A stretch of 64,000 bases of DNA. It comes from Polyangium sp. 6x1 (GTDB lineage: Bacteria > Myxococcota_A > Polyangia > Polyangiales > Polyangiaceae). Position 1 is the first letter of the stretch, and the number at the start of each line of letters is the position of its first letter. Both the position numbers and the translations under genes were made by a program. The stretch spans positions 1 through 64,000 of the forward strand of contig NZ_JARZHH010000023.1 of the NCBI RefSeq assembly GCF_029946515.1. Direction: 5' to 3'. The notes under the pieces were generated by a model. That model had not been told where the DNA came from. It searched no databases and saw nothing but the letters and a program-made list of their open reading frames with translations. Shown one piece after another: positions 41,258 through 49,141 of this stretch.

Positions 41258-42508
41258 CTATGGCATCTCGCGGAGGCACCTGGCGAGCGCATCGATATCC
41301 TCCATCGTGGTGTAAAGCCCAATCGACGCGCGCGTCGTGCTGGGGAGCCCCAGGCGGCCCATCAACGGTTGCGTGCAATGGTGCCCCGCGCGCACCGCGA
41401 TTCCGTTCCTGCCGAGGGCGGCGCCGATCTCCTGCGGGTCCGTCCCATCGATGACGAATGCCAGGATGCTCGACTTCTCCCGGGCCGTGCCGATCAACCG
41501 GAGCCCCGGGATCTCCCGGAGCAGCTCGGTGCCGTAGGCGAGCAACGCCGACTCGTGGGCGTGGATGTTCGCGAGGCCGAGCGAGGATACGTAATCGATT
41601 GCAGCGCCGAGGCCGATCGCGCCGACGATGTTGGGGGTTCCCGCCTCGAACTTCTGCGGCGGCGGCGAAAATTCGGTGCTTTCGAATGTCACCGAGGAGA
41701 TCATGAGGCCGCCGCCCTGGTACGGCGGCATCGCCTCGAGGTGCGGAAGCTTGGCGAAGACGACGCCGATCCCGGTCGGCCCGTAGACCTTGTGACCGCT
41801 GAAGACGTAGAAATCGGCGTCGATGTCGTGCACGTCGACCGGTATGTGCACGGCCGCTTGGCTGCCATCGATGAGGATGGGGATCCCGCGCGCGTGCGCG
41901 AGGCGGACGATCTCTTTGACCGGGTTCAAGGTCCCCAGCGAGTTCGAAACGTGGACGACCGAGACGAACTTGACGCGGTCCGTGAGCATTCGCTCGAAGG
42001 CAGCCATATCGAGCTCGCCCTCGTCCGTGATCGGAGCGACGCGGAGCGCGATGCCCTTTTCCTGCCGCAGGAGTTGCCACGGCACGATGTTGGCGTGGTG
42101 CTCCATGTGGGTGATGAGGACCTCGTCGCCTTTCTCGAGGAAATGCCGCCCGTAGCTGCTGGCGACGAGGTTGATCCCTTCGGTCGCATTGCGGACGAAG
42201 ACAATCTCCCGCGCGTCTCCGGCGTGGATGAAGCGGGCCACCTTCTCCCGCGCGGCGTCGTAGAGCGCCGTCGATCGCTGGCTCAGGGCGTACACGCCCC
42301 GATGGATGTTCGCGTAGTCCTCGCTCATGAAGCGCGTCATCTCGTCGAGGACGGTCCGCGGCTTCTGCGCGCTCGCGGCGGTATCGAGGTACACGAGCGG
42401 CCGCCCGTTCACCGGCCGCTGGAGGATCGGAAAGTCCCGCCGTACGCGCTCGACCTCGAAGGCCGGCGCACCGGCCGTCTCCCGTACGATCTCCTCGTTC
42501 GCTCGCAT
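41258..42508 (-). CDS. sufS: Cysteine desulfurase, SufS type
   Basis: A 416-residue PLP enzyme releasing sulfur from cysteine as a persulfide, usually for Fe-S clusters. The PLP lysine is in SGHKVYGPTGIG (about 232-243). The His stacking on PLP is in THMEHHANIVPW. The catalytic Cys lies in VRAGHHCTQPLMGRLG (about 370-385), the RxGxHCxxP pattern of type II (SufS/CsdA) enzymes. ATG 42508 has GGAGAAGG upstream. No other suf gene is adjacent, so this stands apart from a normal suf operon. It may serve a special sulfur need. Confidence 0.92.
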   Translation of the reverse strand: MRANEEIVRETAGAPAFEVERVRRDFPILQRPVNGRPLVYLDTAASAQKPRTVLDEMTRFMSEDYANIHRGVYALSQRSTALYDAAREKVARFIHAGDAREIVFVRNATEGINLVASSYGRHFLEKGDEVLITHMEHHANIVPWQLLRQEKGIALRVAPITDEGELDMAAFERMLTDRVKFVSVVHVSNSLGTLNPVKEIVRLAHARGIPILIDGSQAAVHIPVDVHDIDADFYVFSGHKVYGPTGIGVVFAKLPHLEAMPPYQGGGLMISSVTFESTEFSPPPQKFEAGTPNIVGAIGLGAAIDYVSSLGLANIHAHESALLAYGTELLREIPGLRLIGTAREKSSILAFVIDGTDPQEIGAALGRNGIAVRAGHHCTQPLMGRLGLPSTTRASIGLYTTMEDIDALARCLREMP

Positions 42509-42588
42509 GGCCCTTCTCCGCGACGCCGGTTTTTCGGTACTGGACCGCCTGCAAATGTTGAAGCGATCCCCGTGCCAGGGAATGCTGC

Positions 42589-42617
42589 TTGACCTCGCCG
42601 GGTACGGTACGTGCAAT
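42589..42617 (+). promoter_or_regulatory. Promoter of the deiminase-family gene
   Basis: TTGACC (42589-42594), a 17-bp spacer and TGCAAT (42612-42617). Transcription would start near 42624, so the ATG at 42629 would be almost at the 5' end. Confidence 0.5.
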
Positions 42618-42628
42618 CGCTCTGGGCC

Positions 42629-43960
42629 ATGCGAACGCGTCGTGCGCCGATGTACGAGTTCCGCAGGCGATGGGCGTCCTTCGGCGTCGCTGCGGCCGCA
42701 GCCGCGTCGTTGCTGCTCGGCGGACATCTCTCGCGCGCGGAGCCCGCAGGCGTCGACGCGCACTGGTACGAGGCCGACCAGATTCTGGTGCACAGGCCCG
42801 GAGAGGAGGTGTTTTTAGGGCTCCTCCACCCTGCCGCGGCCCTGTTCGAGGATACCTTCAGCCTCGAGGGCGCGGCTGCGGAGCATCGGCAATTCGTGGC
42901 GACGCTGGAGAACCAGGGCGTGGAAAAGGTGACCCACGTGGTCGACGTGCTCCTCGCCGGCACCGAGGATCCGGATGGGGAGGCTCGCCGGGCGCTCGTG
43001 CGTCTGGCGAAACGAATGACGATCCTGGACGTCTTCAGCCTCGACCCCGAGGCTCGAGAAGCGCAACGGGCCTATTTCGAGGAGACCCTCGCGAAGATGG
43101 CCCCCACGACGCTGGTGCGGATGGTCCTCGAGCGCCCCACCGTGGTGCTGCGGTACGGCCCATGCGGCGCCTCCGAAGAGCGCTCCTGCATTCAAGCCGA
43201 GTACCGCCTGAACCCCTTGATGAACCTCTATTTCGCGCGGGATCAGATGGTGACCACGGCCCGCGGCGTCGTGCTCGGTCGGATGGCAAACCCGCAGCGG
43301 GCTGCGGAGCGCGAGGTCATGAAATTCGTCCTCGCCAAGATGGGCATCGAGCCCGTCTACGAGATCAGCCCGGACGCACGCATGGAGGGAGGGGATTTCT
43401 TTCCAGCCGGTGAGCGCGCGTTCATTGGCCAGGGGCTGCGGACCAACGCGGCGGCGATCCGAGAAATGCTGAATCACGACGTGTTCGGCACGCGCGAGGT
43501 GATTGTCGTGAAGGACGCGTGGCAAGATTCCCGTGAGATGCACCTCGACACGTATTTCAACCTCCTCGACGTCGATCTCGCCTTGCTCGTGGCGGATCGC
43601 GACATGCCCGACTGCGACGTGCGCCAACACGTGAAGTGCCTGAAGGCCGACGTGTGGACCCGCAACGCGCAGGGCACCTACGACCTTGCGCACGAGGATG
43701 TGGATTTCGTGCGGCTCCTCCGGGAAAAAGGGATCCGCGTACTACCTGTGTCCGTGGAGGACCAAAGGGCTTATGGGATCAACGTCCTCACCGTGGGCCC
43801 GCGGCGTATCATCGGCGCGGAAGGCGTCAGCGAGGCGTACAAGCGTGCCCTCGCCGCGGCCTCTGTGCATGCGACCTGGGTGCGCTTCGACAACCTCCGG
43901 CGCGGCTATGGCTCCGCAGATTGCATCACCCAGGTCCTCCGCCGGCGACCACCGAAATGA
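42629..43960 (+). CDS. Exported arginine-deiminase-family protein
   Basis: A 443-residue member of the guanidino-group hydrolase superfamily. Catalytic blocks of arginine deiminase are all visible: NLYFARDQM (ARD for the FTRD motif), MEGGDFF, HLDTYFNLLD with the catalytic His, and a C-terminal SADCITQV Cys. What is unusual is an N-terminal signal peptide, RRRWASFGVAAAAAASLLLG with cleavage near HLSRAEP, so the enzyme is probably exported, where arginine or peptidyl-arginine could be its substrate. ATG 42629 is set by the promoter at 42589; 42650 is an alternative. Divergent from sufS. Confidence 0.78.
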   Translation: MRTRRAPMYEFRRRWASFGVAAAAAASLLLGGHLSRAEPAGVDAHWYEADQILVHRPGEEVFLGLLHPAAALFEDTFSLEGAAAEHRQFVATLENQGVEKVTHVVDVLLAGTEDPDGEARRALVRLAKRMTILDVFSLDPEAREAQRAYFEETLAKMAPTTLVRMVLERPTVVLRYGPCGASEERSCIQAEYRLNPLMNLYFARDQMVTTARGVVLGRMANPQRAAEREVMKFVLAKMGIEPVYEISPDARMEGGDFFPAGERAFIGQGLRTNAAAIREMLNHDVFGTREVIVVKDAWQDSREMHLDTYFNLLDVDLALLVADRDMPDCDVRQHVKCLKADVWTRNAQGTYDLAHEDVDFVRLLREKGIRVLPVSVEDQRAYGINVLTVGPRRIIGAEGVSEAYKRALAAASVHATWVRFDNLRRGYGSADCITQVLRRRPPK

Positions 43961-44039
43961 TGGGCCGCTGCTGCGCGTGCGGCTGCGGCCAGCGGGTTCG
44001 AGTCTCGCGGGGCCGAATGCCGCCACAGAGGGACGTCCC

Positions 44040-46133
44040 CTACGTGGGCGGATCCGGCGGACCCGGCTGACCCGGCTGACGCGGACCGATCCGGTACGGT
44101 CGCATCATCTCGTTGTCCTCGTGCTCGACGATGTGGCAATGCCAGACGAATTGCCCGGATGTTTTGAACTGCGCCCGGATGCGGGTCACTTGGCCTGGAT
44201 AGGCGATGACGGTGTCCTTGAAGCCGGTCTCCCACGCCTCGGGTGGTGTTGGTGGAGAGCCAATGACGACCTGGACTTGCTGGGTGTCCTCGTCGACGAG
44301 GATCGCCTGTCGGTTGACCACCTGGAAGGCGACCTCGTGCACATGCATCGGGTGGGCGTCTGCGGTCGCGTTGTAGAACTCCCACAGCTCCGTGGCACCG
44401 ACGGCAGGGTTTTCGGTGACGCCCTCGTCCCAGTGGCGCTCGGCCCAGGTGCCCGAGCCCGTATTGGGATCGCCGGCGACGGTGCCCAGCAAGGCTTCCG
44501 CTGGCGCGTCGGGGAAGAAATCCGATAACTTCTCGAGCAGCGCAAGGGGCCGTGTGACCGTCGCCGCTGGAAGCTGCGTGATCGCCGGCAACTGCAAGAA
44601 TTGCGGGGGCGTGGTCGGATCGGGAGCGACCGCCGGCACCACGCGAAATTGCATCACCTGGCCCGTGGTCGTCGGGTCCGCGACCGGGAAATCGACCCCC
44701 GGCACGCCGCCGCCGAAGGGTTCGTCCGGACCGAGGTTGCCGAGCACGTGATGGCCGACCGGGACGTTGGTGAAATCGACGATGAGGTCGGCACGTTCGG
44801 CCGGGCCCATGAGCAGCTGATTGACGTTCGTCACGGTGAGGTTCACCGGTGCTGCCAGGAAGCCGCCCTCATTGCCGATCGCCCAGACCACGACGCCGGG
44901 GATGGTGCTGAAGTCGAGGATCAAGAAGCGCGACTGGCAGCCGTTGAGAAAGCGGAACCGGTAGCGCCGTCGCTCGACGGTCTGGAAGGGCCAGGTGTTC
45001 CCATTGACCATGATCATGTTGCCGAAAAACTCGGGGTTCCAGATCGGCGAGATGTCGGTAACCGGGATGTAGGGCCCGGTGATGCCGTCGGGAAAAAAGG
45101 CCCGCGTGTCGGGGTAGAAGAGCGACCCGTCCGTGTTGAACGAGCGGTCCTGGATGGCCATGGGGATCTCGTAATAGGTCTTGTTGGACGGGAACTTGTC
45201 GTTCTCCTTGGGGGCGGGCCCCGGTAGCACCGCCGGATTGCCGGATCGGGTGTCGGTCACGGCACCATCGCCATCCGGCCCGCCGCGAATGATGTAAAAG
45301 CCGGCCGGGCCCGCGTACACGTTCACGCGGGTCATGCCCAGCGTATGGTCGTGATACCAAACGGTCGCTGCGCGCTGGTCGTTCGGGTACTGGAAGGTGG
45401 CGAATCCCGGACCCCACGTGACTCCGAATTTCGCTGCGGCCTTGCCCGCAAAAAAATCGTACCAGGTGCCTTCCGTGGCGTAGCTCGCCGGAATATTGTC
45501 GGCCGCCGGCAGATACCATGCCTCCGCGTAGCCGTCGCTCTCGTCGCCGACGCCCACCGCGCCATGCACGTGCGTGACGAGGGGCACCGGTCCGGTGTAC
45601 GGACCGGGGGTGGATGCGAAGCTCGGCCGCGTGTCGCGTTCCGCATCACCGCCGGGCGGGTTGGCCCAGTGCAGCGTCTGGTCCACGGGCAAGATGTGGG
45701 GCAGGAAATTCCTGCTCGCGTCGACGAGCTCGTTGATCCATTTCACGCGGACGGGGCGCTTCCAGTCTGCCTCGATCGTGAGCGACGGCGCGTTGTGTAT
45801 CAGTAAACCTCTCCCGTTCCTGCTTGCTGAAGCAACAGCGCCGTATCCCCACACCGTCGTCTTCGGAAAACCATCCGGCAGGATTTGCTGGGTGAACTGA
45901 CGCACCGAAATCTCGTAGGAGTCGGCCTGCTTGCCGCCATGCACCTTGATCGTTCCGGCCTTGGGCATCACAGGCGGAATCAGCAAGGGGGTCAGATATT
46001 TCGGCACGAGCGTGGGATCCTGCGTGCCGCCCGGAATCTGCGCGAGCGCCCTGCGAATGCCAAGTTTGTCGTAGGTGAAGAGCGTCAGCGCCGTCGCCCC
46101 CGTGTATTTCAAGAATGCCCGCCGTGAAAGCAT
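44040..46133 (-). CDS. Tat-exported multicopper oxidase
   Basis: A 697-residue oxidase. A Tat signal (LSRRAFLKYTGATALTLFTY) opens the protein. The copper motifs follow: HVHGAVG, WYHDHTLG, HPMHVHE and WHCHIVEHEDNEMM, with type 1 Cys, His and Met. It is larger than the first oxidase because of inserts between about 140-260 and 430-500, and fits the spore-coat/bilirubin-oxidase-like group. Folding with copper in the cytoplasm before Tat export is typical. ATG 46133 has GAAGAAGGG upstream. The gene is convergent with the deiminase gene. Function in manganese or copper oxidation or phenol oxidation is possible. Confidence 0.9.
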   Translation of the reverse strand: MLSRRAFLKYTGATALTLFTYDKLGIRRALAQIPGGTQDPTLVPKYLTPLLIPPVMPKAGTIKVHGGKQADSYEISVRQFTQQILPDGFPKTTVWGYGAVASASRNGRGLLIHNAPSLTIEADWKRPVRVKWINELVDASRNFLPHILPVDQTLHWANPPGGDAERDTRPSFASTPGPYTGPVPLVTHVHGAVGVGDESDGYAEAWYLPAADNIPASYATEGTWYDFFAGKAAAKFGVTWGPGFATFQYPNDQRAATVWYHDHTLGMTRVNVYAGPAGFYIIRGGPDGDGAVTDTRSGNPAVLPGPAPKENDKFPSNKTYYEIPMAIQDRSFNTDGSLFYPDTRAFFPDGITGPYIPVTDISPIWNPEFFGNMIMVNGNTWPFQTVERRRYRFRFLNGCQSRFLILDFSTIPGVVVWAIGNEGGFLAAPVNLTVTNVNQLLMGPAERADLIVDFTNVPVGHHVLGNLGPDEPFGGGVPGVDFPVADPTTTGQVMQFRVVPAVAPDPTTPPQFLQLPAITQLPAATVTRPLALLEKLSDFFPDAPAEALLGTVAGDPNTGSGTWAERHWDEGVTENPAVGATELWEFYNATADAHPMHVHEVAFQVVNRQAILVDEDTQQVQVVIGSPPTPPEAWETGFKDTVIAYPGQVTRIRAQFKTSGQFVWHCHIVEHEDNEMMRPYRIGPRQPGQPGPPDPPT

Positions 46134-46577
46134 CGCGCCCCCTTCTTCATTCGTGGTTCTGGATCGCAGGCGGCTCTTCAGATCGACTGTGAGCGCGTGA
46201 CCTGCACGATCGAATGCCCGTGTAAAACTTTCGGGGGCAGGGACGAATTCGCACCCCACCCCGCGTCGGCGGGCCGAGTGTGCCTCACCATACGCTCGCT
46301 GGCAACAATGAGCCATGGGGGCGGATAATGGCTCTCGGCGGTGGGGCGCAGGCTGCGCGCTCGGGGACTGGTGAGTGGCTTGACCAGGTGGTCACAATCC
46401 TGCTCACGAGCGCCGCTGCCACGCGGCATAATCAATGGAGAGGTTTACGGCGAGGACAGCCTGGGCGAGGGGCTCGCGAGCATCCGCTCGAAAGGTTGGC
46501 GCTCGCCGACCCACGGCCCGAACGGCATGGCGCCCGCTGATATTTACACGCGGCCAAGGCAACCCCATTCGAGACCC
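46134..46577. promoter_or_regulatory. 444-bp divergent control region
   Basis: No gene is seen. A palindrome TGACCA-gg-TGGTCA at 46381-46394 is a possible operator. No further strong structure was found. Confidence 0.4.
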
Positions 46578-46943
46578 ATGACTCCCGAAACACGCCGCCT
46601 CACGACCCAGGTCGATGTCTTCTCGGGCGTCCTCAGCCATGTGACGCAGCCCATCCCTGCGGCAGACGAGCTCCTCGTGATCCCCGTTCACTACTGGTAC
46701 GCGGCCTCCTTCACGCATAAACGTGGACTTCGCCTCTGGAAGGCGCCGTGGGGACGGCTCTCGGGGCTCATCTGGGGCGGTGCGGGCGCGCGCCTCGTGG
46801 CGAATCTTCTCCTTGGCTTCGTCCCGGGTGTCGGCATTTTTTCCAATGCGATCACAGCCGTGGTCATGACCGAGGCGCTGGGCCATTACCTCGACAGGAA
46901 GCTCGACGCCGCGGAGGCCAAGGTCCAGCGCCGAGCGTCATGA
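46578..46943 (+). CDS. DUF697-like small protein
   Basis: A 121-residue protein. The pattern IPAADELLVIPVHYWYAASF, then a Gly/Ala-rich hydrophobic stretch (LSGLIWGGAGARLVANLLLG) and FVPGVGIFSNAITAVVMTEA LGHYLDRKL resembles the DUF697/YcjF C-terminal region, in which two amphipathic or membrane helices are joined by PGVG. The end is a short charged coil. Start ATG 46578 has only a weak site. Function unknown; membrane-associated stress roles are proposed for related proteins. It lies 81 bp before the CoA-transferase gene. Confidence 0.55.
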   Translation: MTPETRRLTTQVDVFSGVLSHVTQPIPAADELLVIPVHYWYAASFTHKRGLRLWKAPWGRLSGLIWGGAGARLVANLLLGFVPGVGIFSNAITAVVMTEALGHYLDRKLDAAEAKVQRRAS

Positions 46944-47024
46944 CGAGCTTGGACGGCCAGGCACCGTCGTATCGGCCCGAGCTCGCTGCTGCCGAGAATT
47001 TGCTGAACCTCACGGAGGTAGGAC

Positions 47025-48875
47025 GTGGACCCGACATGCTGGCAACAGCGCTTCTCCGACAAGATCACGACTCCCGAAGGCGCAGCGCGCTCCATCCCGC
47101 GCGGCCGCCGCATTCTCATCGGCTCGGGTGCGGCTGAGCCTGCGCGGCTCGTCGAGGCCATGGTCGAGCATGGTCATCACCTCGAAGGCAATGACATCGT
47201 CCACCTCCTCACCCTGGGGCCCGCCCCCTACGTCAAAGCTGGGCTCGAGCGCCGCTTCCGCCATACGGCGTTTTTCATCGGGCCGAACGTGCGAGACGCG
47301 GTGGCCGAGGGGCGTGCCGATTTCATGCCGGTCTTCCTGTCGGATATCCCCGAGCTCATCCGCTCGCGCCGCGTGCGCATCGACGTCGCGCTCATCCAGG
47401 TGTCGCCGCCCGACGCGCACGGCTACGTGAGCCTCGGCGTCTCCGTGGACATCGTGCGGGCCGCGATCGACGCCGCCGATCTCATTCTCGCCGAGGTCAA
47501 CCCGCGCATGCCCCGCACGCATGGCGATTCGTTCTTGAACATCGATCGCATCCAGCACCTCGTGCCCGTCGACGCGCCCTTGCCGACACGCGCGGCCGAG
47601 CCGCTCGACGAGGTCGACCGCGCCATCGGTCGCCATATTGCCAGCCTCATCCCGAACGGTGCCACATTGCAGACCGGCATTGGCAGGATCCCCGATGCTG
47701 CTCTCGCCGCGCTCGAGGAGCATCACGACCTCGGCGTACATACCGAGATGTTCTCCGATGGCGTGATGTGCCTCGCGCTTCGCGGCGTGATCAACGGTCG
47801 CAAAAAAACGCTCCTGCCTGGCAAGCTCGTCACGTCGTTCGTGATGGGCAGCCAGGCGCTCTACGACTGGGTACATGACAATCCCGTCGTGGAGATGCGC
47901 CCCTCGGGCTTCACGAATGACCCATTCATCATCGCCGAGAACGACATGATGATCGCGATCAACGCGGCCCTGGCCGTCGATCTGACCGGCCAGGTGGCAG
48001 CGGACACGCTGATGGGCCGCTTCTTCTCGGGCATCGGGGGCCAGGTCGACTTCATTCGCGGTTCGGCGCGCAGCCGCGGCGGCAAGCCCATCATCGCGCT
48101 GCGTTCGACGGCCAAGGAGGGGCAAGTGAGCCGCATCGTGCCGGGGCTCGAGCAGGGCGCCGGTGTCGTCACGAGCCGGGGCGACGTGCACTATGTGGTC
48201 ACGGAGCACGGCGTCGCCGATCTCTGGGGCAAGAACATCCGCCAGCGCGCGCTCGCGCTCATCGATATCGCGCACCCCGATCACCGCGCCGACCTGCTCG
48301 CGGCGGCCAAGCAGCGCCGCTACGTCTTCGGCGACCAGGCCTGCGCGCGCTCGGCGTACCCGTGGGAGGAGGCGCGGCGCGAGACACTTCCGGGCGGGCA
48401 TGAAGTGCTCGTGCGCCCGCTGCGCATATCGGACGAGGACGGGCTGAAGGATCTCTTCTACCGCCTCTCCGACGAGAGCACCTACCAGCGTTTCATGAAG
48501 TTCAAACGCTCCCACCCGCACGAGGAGCTGCTGCAGCTCGTATGCCTCGATTACGAGCAGAACATGGGCCTCGTGGTGATTCACAGCGATAGCGGCTGCG
48601 AGGAGGTCATCGGCCTCGCCCGCTACGACGTGGCCCCGGCGACGCGGAGGGCGGACATCGCTTTCGTGGTGCGCGACGAATGGCAGGGGCGCGGGGTTGG
48701 CACGCTGCTCATGCGGCGCATGGCCGAGGTGGCGCGGGCACGCGGGGTCACGGGCTTCTTCGCGGACGTGCTGGCGAGCAACAAGCCCATGATGGCCATT
48801 TTTCACAAAAGCGGGCTGCCCGTGAAAGCCAGCCTGCGAGAGGGCGTCTACCATGTCGAGATCGACTTCTCATGA
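47025..48875 (+). CDS. Acetyl-CoA hydrolase/transferase fused to GNAT
   Basis: A 616-residue fusion. Residues 1-430 form a class I CoA-transferase/hydrolase of the acetyl-CoA hydrolase or 4-hydroxybutyrate-CoA transferase kind. They show GATLQTGIGRIPDAALAALE and the catalytic-Glu block GVHTEMFSDGVM, with GSARSRGGKPIIAL near the CoA loop. Residues about 445-616 form a GNAT acetyltransferase with acetyl-CoA motif VRDEWQGRGVGTLLMRRM. The joint suggests CoA thioester turnover linked to protein or small-molecule acetylation, as in known bifunctional fusions. The GTG at 47025 has GGAGG 6 nt upstream. It is monocistronic by spacing. Confidence 0.85.
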   Translation: MDPTCWQQRFSDKITTPEGAARSIPRGRRILIGSGAAEPARLVEAMVEHGHHLEGNDIVHLLTLGPAPYVKAGLERRFRHTAFFIGPNVRDAVAEGRADFMPVFLSDIPELIRSRRVRIDVALIQVSPPDAHGYVSLGVSVDIVRAAIDAADLILAEVNPRMPRTHGDSFLNIDRIQHLVPVDAPLPTRAAEPLDEVDRAIGRHIASLIPNGATLQTGIGRIPDAALAALEEHHDLGVHTEMFSDGVMCLALRGVINGRKKTLLPGKLVTSFVMGSQALYDWVHDNPVVEMRPSGFTNDPFIIAENDMMIAINAALAVDLTGQVAADTLMGRFFSGIGGQVDFIRGSARSRGGKPIIALRSTAKEGQVSRIVPGLEQGAGVVTSRGDVHYVVTEHGVADLWGKNIRQRALALIDIAHPDHRADLLAAAKQRRYVFGDQACARSAYPWEEARRETLPGGHEVLVRPLRISDEDGLKDLFYRLSDESTYQRFMKFKRSHPHEELLQLVCLDYEQNMGLVVIHSDSGCEEVIGLARYDVAPATRRADIAFVVRDEWQGRGVGTLLMRRMAEVARARGVTGFFADVLASNKPMMAIFHKSGLPVKASLREGVYHVEIDFS

Positions 48876-49141
48876 GCGGGCGCCCTCCGAGGTCGAGCGC
48901 GTGGAGCCATAACATCGTTTTCCCTCCCCGGGCCGCTCGCTGCGGCCATCCCCGTACCCATCGTGCCAAGATCGGCAGAGTCCGTGGGCAGTACGAGCAG
49001 GGAATCCCATCCGCCGGGCGAGAGCGCCCGGTGGATTCTTGCGTCCGACAAACGTTGCCGGCGTGACATACAACCTCGAGCGTGTTGTACTGCGAGAGTT
49101 GCCTGCGCACTCGTCCGCGTGGGCGAACCCGGCAGGAAAAT

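Noticed and set aside
42611-42628. Upstream GTG start of the deiminase-family gene
   Set aside because: It overlaps the predicted -10 site TGCAAT, so the message would begin after it.
43992-44008. A tRNA T-arm-like sequence (5-bp stem, TTCGAGT loop)
   Set aside because: No acceptor, D or anticodon arm and no CCA follows; most likely chance, or at most an old integration scar.
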